DNA from: Micromussa lordhowensis
Lineage: Eukaryota; Cnidaria; Anthozoa; Scleractinia; Lobophylliidae
Assembly (NCBI GenBank): GCA_964020085.1
Contig: OZ026606.1
Location: 4,613,423 to 4,677,422, forward strand
Reading direction: 5' to 3'
DNA: 64,000 nt
The notes under the pieces are model-generated. The model did no database searches, had not been told where the DNA came from, and was given only the letters and a program-made list of their open reading frames with translations. The position numbers and the translations under genes are program-made. Shown piece by piece: positions 1-10,052 of this stretch; the stretch's first letter is position 1; each line of letters begins with the position of its first letter.

Positions 1-545
1 ATTTACCCCAGAGGAAAGACCTTAAAAGCAGGTTAAATTCCTTTTTTTTTCATAAAGATTGATTGTGTCTAGTGTCTTTACTTGCCCCAACCGAATATAT
101 TACCAGCTGGTTGGATGAATAACAGTACATCAGTGTCTACGTCTAGCTACAAGTTCAGTGATAAGGCCTCTCACATTTTCAAATATCTGAAGAATTCTCG
201 AGATTGTCGCACACTACGTTCGGCAGATTGTTTCCATGTTTTGGATCACGCCTCCAGTAGTTTCCACCTTAAGACAAATGAGGCTATTCATATTCAAAGA
301 GAACAACCCTCTTTAAATCAACAATTACACCATGTAAATCTAAACCTATCCTTATAATTATGACACTTTTGCGCTTTGCGTCATTTTGTTGTTACAATTA
401 GCACTTTTTTACTTATTATAAATTCTACTTCCAACGCTTTGTAATAAATCAACTGAAGATGACAGGAGAATCTGTCGTAACATGTCTTTGAAACGAAAAC
501 GTTTTATCGTTTACCGTTTAAATTCTTGACTTGCCTGCTATTATC
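1..545 (+). mobile_element. 3' end of a Penelope-like retroelement (copy 1)
   Basis: An open frame ending at 357 encodes the last part of a Penelope-type GIY-YIG endonuclease module, with features such as DKASHIFKYLKNSRDC, CFHVLDHASS, EAIHIQREQPSLNQQL and the terminal VNLNLSL. In this family the GIY-YIG domain follows the reverse transcriptase and ends the ORF. After the stop comes about 190 bp resembling the terminal (pLTR) region, carrying a hammerhead-like motif. No reverse transcriptase is visible, so this is a 5'-truncated dead copy, duplicated at 7778-8330. Confidence 0.75.
446..492 (+). ncRNA. Degenerate hammerhead ribozyme motif (copy 1)
   Basis: The core CTGAAGA (453-459) is followed by a short hairpin (GACAG/CTGTC) and ACATGTC. 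This is the minimal hammerhead layout typical of Penelope-like elements, with a tiny helix III and cleavage expected after GUC. Here the invariant GAAA is GTAA (477-480), so it should be inactive. The right-hand duplicate keeps GAAA. Confidence 0.6.
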
Positions 546-826
546 AAAACCCTTTGAAAAGTCAAGGTAAATGATGATAAAAAAGATTTGAAACTCAAGT
601 AAGTAAAAATTATTTAAAAAAGAGCAATACTAAACAATAGAAAAACGGTAACAAACTTATGGCCTCCGTCTGACAATAAAATATTCAGGGTGACGTTAAA
701 AAACCATCATAACTATGTATTTACAATGATTTATCGTTCCCAGATCTCTTGTAGACGAATGCTATATTTGCGGATGTTCATCCTATATAGTGAGGTCCAA
801 AAACTAAACTTCAGACAATAATATTC

Positions 827-2138
827 TCAGCTTGACTTCATTTTCTTCCTTATTTCTGGATAAGACGAAGAACGCTTTGCCAATGTCTTCTGGGTCTCCA
901 TTTGATAGCAGGTCACAATTCCTTCTCGGATGTATTCTTTGATCAAGTCGTAAGACAGTTCCCCTCCTTGACTTTTCTTTATCGTCTCTCCGACCACAAC
1001 AGTCTTTATGCCACTGAGCTTGATCAAAGGTGCACATTCATCACACGGAGGTTTTGTGACAAACAAGACTCCATCTGTCAAATCCTTGGTGTTCCGCACC
1101 AGGAGGGCATTTTGTTCGGCGTGGATGACATAAGGGAACTTTGTCTCCAACTCAGCATCAGTGTCAGAGGCTCGTGGAAATTCACCATATAACGCCTTGG
1201 ATGGAAAGCCATTCCAACCAAGAGCTGCAACTTCTACTGGATTTTTACCCGTCACGATGACAGCTCCAACACCAGTCTTAGGGTCATCAGTCTGGCGAGC
1301 GAGCATCTTGGCAAAGATCATCATATGGTAAGCCATCTTGAAGTCGGGGTATTCTGCGTTGGCACCACAATCGCTTACCGCATTAGAATCTTCTGTAATC
1401 TTCACCTTTCTGAATACAATATCCTTGTCCATTGGCGCCTTGACAACGGCAATCCATTTCATTAGGGATCCAAAATCACTTTGGACTTGAGATTTCATCC
1501 TCTTATCCAGGCATGGCCAAGGAAGACATTTTTGAGCACACTCGATCCAATCGGTGTTCCACCAGTCTTGGAAAAGCGTCTCGTGGCAAATGTGAACATC
1601 CACTGGTGTTATTTCTTCTGGAAGCCTCCTCTCGTCTTTCGTCAAAACCCTCTCTTCAACGCAAGGGACGAAAACCGACTGACCTACTGGGCTAACTTTG
1701 AACAGATTATCTGCTCTCGCCAACTCTCCTTCGTCTTCTGATTCCGGTTCTATAGGTAGATAAAACACACGAGATACTCTGGACTGTACAAGAAGCTTAG
1801 CACAAAGGGAGCAAGGTTTCCGGGAAACGAAGACTTTACAACCCTCTAGTTTGCCACAATGGTTGACCATGACACGAGTGACTCCATGGACGCCATCACG
1901 ACTGCAATCGGCAGCCAATACTCGATCGTTTGGCAAAACAAACACCACTCCAACTTTCTTGAATTTCTTTGAGTTGCTGTTATTTTTATGTGACTGTTCT
2001 CTCGAGAACTGCGCGAGGAAACCTTTCCATCCACAGGGCTAATACCATATACAAGTTTTCTTTCGTTATTCTCGTCTCCCGCTTTTCACAGTCGCTTGCT
2101 GTCTTCATCAATTTATCTTGTGAAATAGTGCCCGCCAT
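827..2138 (-). pseudogene. CDADC1-like cytidine/dCMP deaminase, frameshifted copy 1
   Basis: Intronless homologue of metazoan CDADC1 (cytidine and dCMP deaminase domain-containing protein 1). The N-terminal tract (KENLYMVLALWMERFP) reads from ATG at 2138-2136. A single extra base near 2012-2018 relative to copy 2 then shifts the frame. The remaining frame is open from 2038 down to the stop at 827, more than 370 codons. It holds a first deaminase-like module with SRKPCSLC but no catalytic Glu (VHGVTRV), and a second module with the complete zinc/catalytic signature HAEQNAL plus PPCDEC. The C-terminus is Lys/Arg-rich (KRSSSYPEIRKKMK). An internal ATG could still yield the active module, so loss of function is likely but not certain. 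A base-call error at the frameshift is possible. Confidence 0.8.
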
Positions 2139-2276
2139 TTTACGTGAATTCTGCTTCCTCCTTGATTCGACAACTGTAGAATGCAGATGACTGAATCGAA
2201 TAACGCAGATACACGAGAAACTGAAAGTTTAAAGATCATTTAAACACTACGGCATACCTTTAATCTTTAGGGTTTT

Positions 2277-2571
2277 TTGTCGGAAGCAGTGTGATTAGTG
2301 CTGTAAACGATTGTGAACTCTCACCGGAAATCGAGCGTCGCGTCATGTCTACTCTGTATGAATAAGCTGTTTATCCTTTCGTCTAAAATATCCTTAGCCA
2401 ATCAGCTTACGTTCAATTAAGGTGTGCTATAACATGAGACAACAATGAGTGAGTGTGTTGCCAGTGAGAGATCGAGATTGAGCCGAACTTTGTTGTGCAC
2501 GCGGACTGAGAATAAAAGTAACTGGAAGAGAAAACAGCGACAATGTGGGTTCCTGACTTATTTCCCACATT
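2277..2571. repeat. 295-bp segment present only in left duplicate
   Basis: The left copy runs from a TTTAGGGTTTTTT tract into this segment and then into TTCCCTCCGCC. The right copy (about 10185-10200) joins the two flanks directly. This is a deletion in the right copy, possibly by slippage at the T tract, or an insertion here. No terminal inverted repeats or coding sequence were recognised. Confidence 0.7.
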
Positions 2572-3089
2572 TTCCCTCCGCCATGCCGTCTGCTTTCTAT
2601 TTGGCGATATTTAATAAATGAGGTTACGAAGTGTTCATGCATGCACTCAGTTGTCTTGTACTCTCTATCTCACTCAGTTCAGTTTATCCTGGCCGTGCAA
2701 ATCAAAGTTGAAATGATTTTTTATCATTGTTATTTCTTGATTTTGAGTCTCAAACTGGGATTTTTGTGAATCATGGATTAATTATACAGGATAAATATAA
2801 CCAACAACAACCAGTTCTGAGAAATGTCAGGGGTTTCCCCTTGTAAAAGGTCCTTATGTCACACTCTTCATAGTACTTAAGCTTTATTTTCACTTTACTT
2901 CAATATATCATCAAACATGAACGCTCTGTGGTTGATTAATTAGAACTACATTTGAGTTCCCCAGAATATTATTACATGATGCAAAAGTGTTTTCGAAGAA
3001 ATGTGAGGGGGTCACCCCTCTCCTCGTACACAGATTTGTTTAATAGTTAATGAACTTCCGCTTTCGATTTATTTATATCGCATCATTAA

Positions 3090-4585
3090 TTAACAAATAA
3101 AGAAGCCTCGACTGTGCTCTGTTCTGTTGTAAAGCACGCAGGAAGCGGTAGAGCACGAAAGAAGTGTAGGGGAAAACACGAGACGTAGTCGAGTGTTTTT
3201 CCCTACTTCTTGAGTGCTCTACCGCTTCCTAAGTGCTTTACAACAGAACAGAGCACAGTCGAGGCTTCTTTATTTGTTTTATGATAAAGAATCCAATAAA
3301 TTATCCGCGCATTCGGCTGAATTTTCAAGCCAAACTGGGGAAAAGTGGCGTCAGCCGTTCTCTATTCTCTGATAAAGCACGCTAAAATAAGCCAATCACA
3401 GTCCTTGTTAGAACTGTTCCAAAAATTTGATTGGCTAATGAGACGACAGCTGTCAATCACAAACTGAACTTCTGCTAAGCTTTCAGTATCGAGTTGCTAT
3501 CCAGTGGAAGAACGATGCCTTCAAAGTTCGTTTTTTAGTTTAATCTTTAAATAAGGATCTAAAGGTTTCTACTACAAAGGAATCCGGCCGCATTGTGGCT
3601 CATAAAAACGTGCCGACCGTTTCAAATGGAAATTAAGAAACAAGGAGCTCAAAACTAGCGAATGCTGAGTTGTATTTGAAAGGAGCTGCCAAGGAGCTAC
3701 AGTTGTTTACGGCTTGCAGCCGCTTGCAGCAGGATTGCACGAACTGGGGTCAAAGTTGCAAAGACTAGACTGCTTCCACTGGTTCTACTCCGAGTAAAGG
3801 AGAATATCAGAGCCAGCTTTCAACTGATCACTCGTCGAGTGAGCGATAATACGAAATTGTTGAGGTTCACTTCGCCGAGATGACCGGAGATCGCCAGTTA
3901 GCAAACGAGCATTACTACACTGCATGTAAGTGTTGTTTGAGCATTTTTACAAAAATAAAGCTTCTCATCGTAAATAGAAAGCTCAGTTGGTGTTTTCTGT
4001 CGTTGTTTTACTTCTTAAGTTTAATTTCTGCCTTCGTAATGTCTTTAATCGAAGCATTCGCTAGGTTGAGAATGAGAAGTTGTTTATTTCGTTGCGTGTT
4101 TTGTCGGAATCTAGCAAAACTTGTTATTTTAGTACAGTTTTAGCACTTCTGTTGTTTATGACAATGGTCTCCCTGCAGCTGTATTTACTGCAGACAAATA
4201 GCTCGTTTCCACTGCATTTGTGTGAGCCACAAAGCATGTTTAATTTGGGTCAAATTTATCAAAATTCCGAAGCAAAAATTTGAAGAAGCCAGCTTACCGT
4301 CATCAACCCGTGCTCTGTTCTCTGATAAAGCACGCTGTTTCAGCCAATCAGAGCGCCCGTTATATGGAAACTTTATTATAATTAACAAATAAAGAAGCCT
4401 AAGCCGTGTATTACACTGTGATAAAACACGACAGGCATTTGAGAACACGAGGGAAATGTAGAAAGCACGAGCCGCAGATATAGATTTTACGCGCGCAAAA
4501 CAATAAAACACGCTTTTTCTATGTTTTATACTCTGATAAAACATAGGTTTTTGACCAATCAGAGCGCGCGCAGTGTCCTATCTAT
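3090..4585. mobile_element. Fold-back repeat block absent from right duplicate
   Basis: Right-copy sequence at about 10717 joins the two flanks directly, while here about 1.5 kb intervenes. The block opens with a 187-bp near-perfect hairpin, and the same outer sequence (AACAAATAAAGAAGCCT) recurs at 4383. Interior sequence contains repeated phrases such as CTGATAAAGCACGCT and CCAATCA. This suggests one or more nested non-autonomous fold-back elements. No credible ORF is seen. Confidence 0.6.
3092..3278. repeat. 187-bp palindromic hairpin
   Basis: Both arms start with AACAAATAAAGAAGCCTCGA and run inward almost perfectly complementary to a 15-bp centre, CGAGACGTAGTCGAG (3179-3193). The same centre occurs in the hairpins at 27662-27846 and 63783-63930, whose arms are unrelated to these. 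Confidence 0.85.
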
Positions 4586-5385
4586 GTTATAATTGTAGAT
4601 ACACCGAATTTCCTAGAAACTTTGGAAGCCAGCTGGAGTTCAATTCCACGGAGCTGTTTTGAAACCACTAGTTGAGGGAATAGCTGTAAGGCAAATACGC
4701 TTTTGGGTAACTAATTTATAGTTTTACGACTTACAATCAGTTTGTTGAGAGCAGAAAAACGGCACGTTTTTTTGCAGCGATATACCAGTGGCAATCGCTG
4801 TCATACGGCTGCAGCGAAATCATACACCATTACTACATCCGCCTCTTGGTAGGAGCTGATATTATTCTTTGTGGCTACAGGTCACCCCAAGATTAATAAA
4901 AAGACGGAATTTATCTGACTTGAATGATCTTAACAAACTGGCGTTTTTTTTTTCTCTGGTGATCTGCCCGAGCAGGAAGACTAACTAGCTTGGAATACTG
5001 ATCGCATTCACGCACATAGAACATTTCCACTGCGAACTATTTGTACTTAGCCTCACCATTTAAAATTTAAATTGGCTGATCTAGGACTGTGGATGCATGA
5101 TAAGCTACAGTTCATGTGGGTCTTCAAGAAGGCAACGTTAATTCGAGCTGTCTAAGGTTAACATCATTTTTGCTCAAAAACGTTTACGTGAAGCAAATCG
5201 TGACATTCGCCACTCGAAAAACAAAAGCGATGTATAACTGCTCAGTGTAGATCTCCATGTAAATCGCCTTCTTGTAGTGCTGAAGTTCAAACGTCGCATG
5301 TGACATATATCGAATCTAATACATATTGATTTGACTCGGCTCGAATTTATTTAAAATGTTTGAAATTTTGTTTCAATGCTAGAAT

Positions 5386-5627
5386 CCACCGTAGGAAAAA
5401 AGATGGCGGCTGTACATTTTACCACAATACCTTGCGAACCTAGCACAGCGTATAATAACAAGGAAAGCCAAATTTTGACAATATTTGTCCCTGTACTAAG
5501 GACATTGTGTATCGTAGGTTTGAAGATTTTATAACCCTTCTGTACCTTTTTATGAACGTTGTTAAAGTTTCCGTGCGCTAAGAACTGTGGTTAAATGTAC
5601 CAGTCGCCATCTTTTTTCCTACGGAGG
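5386..5627. mobile_element. 242-bp MITE-like element with empty site in right duplicate
   Basis: Terminal inverted repeats start CCACCGTAGG(A)nGATGG and end CCATC(T)nCCTACGGAGG, with matching AT dinucleotides on both sides. In the right duplicate (about 11498) the flanks are joined without the element and with a single AT. This is a clean filled/empty-site pair. A diverged copy in the opposite orientation lies at 47163-47382. No coding capacity; mobilised, if at all, in trans. Confidence 0.8.
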
Positions 5628-6228
5628 ATTGAGTTGTCTCGAATCTATGCCAACCTCGTTCCTGGGCATAATTCATGAGTAAAATCCAACATGGCGGCGG
5701 TGAGAATCACGTGCACTGTGACGAATAAGCTTCTAGTCTAAATATCCTCGAGAGGAAACGGTACTTACCGCAGAAAAAGGCGGTTCGTTTTAAGGAGTTT
5801 TCTCATATTTTTTACTTTCGCTGATGCAACGAAACTGGAAAAAAATGTCGCCTTCTTTTCCCGCTATCAGTGACTGACAAGCAGTACACTGAGCGTACGT
5901 CAGACATGGCAAATGCACTCAGTGAATACACTGACGTGTCCTGCCAACTCTGCCATTTATCTTTCCGAATCATCTATCATCTTGTAAACATCTAGGCAAG
6001 CTGAAATAATTTATGCATTCGAATTGGCTCATGTGAAATGGATGAATGAATAACTTTATTACCGTTTATAAAATTCGACGTATAAAACAAAAACAGTCAA
6101 ACTTTTGTCGGTTATCGTTCGACTGACCATACTCAGTCCAAGCTACGGCAAGAGTCGCATTTGGTTCAAATCTGTCGAATTTCATTGATTTAGACGTCGC
6201 TTAACTTCATATGTATTTTAACTGTGAA

Positions 6229-6471
6229 TTAGATTCTGCACACTTGAAATGTTACATTACATTCATATCTTTCTGTGAGCCCTTTCTTATTGACAACTTT
6301 GAAGCTTTCCCGCCCAAATGTGAAGTTCCCACGACGGTCTTTGCTTTGAAATTCACCGTCATATATTACTAAATCTTCATCTACTTCTCTGAGGAAGTCC
6401 TCAATGCTTTTGCTGCTCTCAATATGCCAGTAAAGGGATTTTCGCAAATTTGGCGCATATTTTTGACTCAC
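6229..6471 (-). CDS. Unrecognised protein-like fragment, possible 3' exon
   Basis: An 80-codon frame has protein-like composition: charged, with SKSIEDFLREVDEDLVIYDG and NFTFGRESFKVV, ending NVTFQVCRI and a stop. It has no ATG start, and an in-frame stop directly precedes it, so it may be a terminal exon or a decayed gene fragment. Its last codons lie in the duplicated region. The right copy (about 12118-12190) keeps the C-terminal peptide (KGLTERYEC ... FQVCRI) interrupted by an A-run insertion. I do not recognise the family. Confidence 0.3.
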   Translation of the reverse strand: MSQKYAPNLRKSLYWHIESSKSIEDFLREVDEDLVIYDGEFQSKDRRGNFTFGRESFKVVNKKGLTERYECNVTFQVCRI

Positions 6472-7777
6472 TCAGACTGTGATGACAGCGAACAACTCTC
6501 GAGGGAACTTCACATTGCCTTGTTGGACTTTGTAAGGAGGCGTGACCGTTAATCACATTCGCGTATCCTGATTGGCTAACTTGTAAAAACGTTTGTTGGG
6601 TGGCCACGGTAAGGCGCGTCGCACTGTAAGCGCCATATGAAAGGAACAGGGGACTGGGGAAATAAAAGGAGTAACAAAGACAGGCACAAGACGTACAAAT
6701 AATAAGAGTAGATGTCAAATTATTGAAACGCAAGTTTTATTAATACTAATAACATAACAATATTTTGACCAGAACAGATCCCCATATAAAACGAGCCAAC
6801 TTTTGACGCTAGACAGGTCCTCGACGCACGCAAGTGCTCAAACAAGAAAGCGCACATTCTCGTCCCCAGAGCCTACGATCCTTCTGGACTGTGGCTGGGA
6901 ATTTGAAAGGCCTCAAAGATTAGGTATGCGGCTCTTAACGAAGGATTCGCATTCCATCGAATGGGAACTTACAGTGTTTATAAATATTAGGGTGCTGAGA
7001 CTGCGCAATACGGACTGGAAATCATCTTTAAGTACGCCATTCTTCGACCTCGCTTTTTTTGGCTCCCTACCCCTTCCCCGTTGTACTCCTGCAACAACAC
7101 AGGCTATAAGAACGGCAGAAGCACAACGTTTGAGACCACTCAGTTAGGCTGAGCTGGCTGAATTAAGTTTGGCGACCACGTAGCATGGCAGGCTTTGCCG
7201 TGTCGCACTGCAGTAGTGCGACTTGGCCTTGCCGAACTGAATTCATAGTCTGCTACATCAGCTGTCGTTACTTTCTACCATTTAAAATGGTCTTCAAAGC
7301 AAACTTCTGTGGATATTCGTGGTGACTGAATTAAATTCAAGCCACTGCCGGGCCAAATTCATTTGAGTTTGGCACTGCAGAAGCAGAACATTTCGACTAG
7401 GCCTTAATTCTAATAACAATATGTAGCTACATCAGACGTAGTTTTGGCGGGACTCTCGAAACAATGCTAAGGCGAGTCATTTTCGTTTATTTACAGTTTT
7501 AAACCTGACTGGAATTGACAAATGATTAAGCCAAGTAAAGACTACGAATGTTGATGAGTTTTAAAAATGATCGAAACTCTAACAATTCATAACTCTCTTA
7601 ACGAAATTTTAATTCGATTTAATGCAGTTCTGGTAGCTATCTACAAATTTAAAAAATTTCTATATACACAAAAGAATTTACAAACTGGTATAAAATTTGT
7701 GAGATAGTGTATCTCTTACTTATTGACTGTGCTTTAACTTTCTGAATGGTGTCTTTACTCTACAAAACCCTGGCTCG
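6472..7777. other. Spacer between the duplicates, no gene seen
   Basis: About 1.3 kb of single-copy sequence. Short open frames on both strands lack recognisable motifs, codon bias or supporting splice signals. No tRNA, terminal inverted repeat or tandem repeat is evident. Confidence 0.5.
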
Positions 7778-8330
7778 ATTTACCCCAGAGGAAAGATCTT
7801 AAAAGCATGTTAAATTCCTTTTTTTATAAAGATTGATTGTGTCTAGTGTCTTTACTTGCCCCAACCGAATATATACGTGAATATATTACCAGCTGGTCGG
7901 GTGAATAACAGTACATCAGTGTCTACGTCTAGCTACAAGTTCAGTGATAAGGCCTCTCACATTTTCAGATATCTGAAGAATTCTCGAGATTGTCGCACAT
8001 TATGTTCGGCAGATTGTTTCCATGTTTTGGATCACGCCTCCAGTAGTTTCCACCTTAAGACAAATGAGGCTATTCATATTCAAAGAGAACAACCCTCTTT
8101 AAATCAACAATTACACCGTAAATCCAAACTATCCTTATAATTATGACACTTTTGCGCTTTGCGTCACTTTGTTGTTACAATTAGCATTTTTTTTACTTAT
8201 TATAAATTCTACTTCCAATGCTTTGTAAAAAATCAACTGAAGATGACAGGAGAATCTGTCGAAACATGTCTTTGAAACTAAAACGTTTTATCGTTTACCG
8301 TTTAAATTCTCGACTTGCCTGCTATTATCA
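7778..8330 (+). mobile_element. 3' end of a Penelope-like retroelement (copy 2)
   Basis: Same GIY-YIG C-terminal frame as at the window start, ending at 8140, with a short in-frame insertion near 7875 and a shortened terminus (RKSKLSL). It is followed by a pLTR-like tail with a better preserved hammerhead motif. No reverse transcriptase is present. Confidence 0.75.
8231..8278 (+). ncRNA. Hammerhead ribozyme motif (copy 2, core intact)
   Basis: CTGAAGA (8237-8243), a 5-bp helix II (GACAG/CTGTC) and GAAACATGTC (8261-8270) reproduce the minimal hammerhead core of Penelope-like elements, with cleavage expected after 8270. Helix I (TCAA against TTTGA) is imperfect, apparently lacking one A, so activity may be weak. 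Confidence 0.65.
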
Positions 8331-8613
8331 AAACCCTTTGAAAAGTCAAGGTAAATGATGATAAAAAATATTTGAAACTCAAGAAAGTAAAAATTATTTA
8401 AAAAAGAGCAATACTAAACAATAGAAAAACGGTAACAAACTTATGGCGTCCGTCTGACAATAAAATATTCAGGGTGACGTTAAAAAACCATCATAACTAT
8501 GTATTTACAATGATGATTTATCGTTCCCAGATCTCTTGTAGACGAATGCTACATTCGCGGATGTTCATCCTATATAGCGAGGTCCAAAAACTAAACTTTA
8601 GACAATAATTTAC

Positions 8614-10052
8614 TCAGCTTGACTTTATTTTCTTCCTTATTTCTGGATAAGACGAAGGACGCTTTGCCAATGTCTTCTGGGTCTCCATTTGATAGCAGGT
8701 CACAATTCCTTCTCGGATGTATTCTTTGATCAAGTCGTAAGACAGTTCCCCTCCTTGACTTTTCTTTATCGTCTCTCCGACCACAACAGATTTTATGCCA
8801 CTGAGCTTGATCAAAGGTGCACATTCATCACACGGAGGTTTTGTGACAAACAAGACTCCATCTGTCAAATCCTTGGTGTTCCGCACCAGGAGGGCATTTT
8901 GTTCGGCGTGGATGACATAAGGGAACTTTGTCTCCAACTCAGCATCAGCGTCAGAGGCTCGTGGAAATTCACCATATAACGCCTTGGATGGAAAGCCATT
9001 CCAACCAAGAGCTGCAACTTCTACTGGATTTTTACCCGGGAAGGGTAAGGGAACTTTGTCTCCAACTCAGCATCAGCGTCAGAGGCTCGTGGAAATTCAC
9101 CATATAACGCCTTGGATGGAAAGCCATTCCAACCAAGAGCTGCAACTTCTACTGGATTTTTACCCGTCACGATGACAGCTCCAACACCAGTCTTAGGGTC
9201 ATCAGTCTGGCGAGCGAGCATCTTGGCAAAGATCATCATATGGTAAGCCATCTTGAAGTCGGGGTATTCTGCGTTGGCACCACAATCGCTTACCGCATTA
9301 GAATCTTCTGTAATCTTCACCTTTCTGAATACAATATCCTTGTCCATTGGCGCCTTGACAACGGCAATCCATTTCATTAGGGATCCAAAATCACTTTGGA
9401 CTTGAGATTTCATCCTCTTATCTAGGCATGGTCAAGGAAGACATATTTGAGCACACTCGATCCAATCGGTGTTCCACCAGTCTTGGAAAAGCTTCTCGTG
9501 GCAAATGTGAACATCCACTGGTGTTATTTCTTCTGGAAGCCTCTTCTCGTCTTTCGTCAAAACCCTCTCTTCAACGCAAGGGACGAAAACCGACTGACCT
9601 ACTGGGCTAACTTTGAACAGATTATCTGCTCTCGCCAACTCTCCTTCGTCTTCTGATTCCGGTTCTATAGGTAGATAAAACACACGAGATACTCTGGACT
9701 GTACAAGAAGCTTAGCACAAAGGGAGCAAGGTTTCCGGGAAACGAAGACTTTACAACCCTCAAGTTTGCCACAATGGTTGACCATGACACGAGTGACTCC
9801 ATGGACGCCATCACGACTGCAATCGGCAGCCAATACTCGATCGTTTGGCAAAACAAACACCACTCCAACTTTCTTGAATTTCTTTGAGTTGCTGTTATTT
9901 TTATGTGACTGTTCTCTCGAGAACTGCGAAGGAAATCTTTCCATCCACAGGGCTAATACCATGTACAAGTTTTCTTTCGTTATTCTCGTCTCCCGCTTTT
10001 CACAGTCGCTTGCTGTCTTGATCAATTTATCTTGTGAAATAGTGCCCGCCAT
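8614..10052 (-). pseudogene. CDADC1-like deaminase, copy 2 with nonsense and internal duplication
   Basis: Duplicate of the gene at 827-2138. The ATG at 10052-10050 opens a 206-codon frame with the N-terminal segment and the first, Glu-less deaminase module (SRKPCSLC). It ends at TGA (9432-9434), where copy 1 has the Trp codon TGG. Downstream, a 128-bp internal tandem duplication (8918-9166) shifts the frame and splits the second module. HAEQNAL and PPCDEC survive in a separate frame at 8614-8937. With at least two independent lesions this copy is almost certainly non-functional. A truncated N-terminal product is formally possible. Confidence 0.85.
8918..9166. repeat. Imperfect tandem duplication inside deaminase copy 2
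   Basis: A stretch of about 120 bp beginning TAAGGGAACTTTG at 8918 recurs from 9047, separated by a short filler (GGAAGG-like). The offset of 128 bp is not a multiple of three and breaks the reading frame. Copy 1 has a single unit. Confidence 0.9.

Larger units (their letters stand above)
1..6296. repeat. Left copy of a segmental duplication
   Basis: This block aligns by eye with 7778-12190 over nearly its whole length, with scattered substitutions. Shared landmarks are the Penelope 3' end, the CDADC1-like gene, and non-coding sequence ending near 6296 (left) and 12190 (right). The copies differ by large indels: 2277-2571, about 3090-4585 and 5386-5627 are present only here. The left boundary lies at or before the window edge, so the unit is at least 6.3 kb. 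Direct orientation and about 1.5 kb of unrelated spacer fit a local tandem duplication. Confidence 0.9.

Noticed and set aside
902..1192. 96-codon plus-strand ORF, repeated at 8689-8979
   Set aside because: Antisense shadow of the deaminase C-terminal module, duplicated because the gene is.
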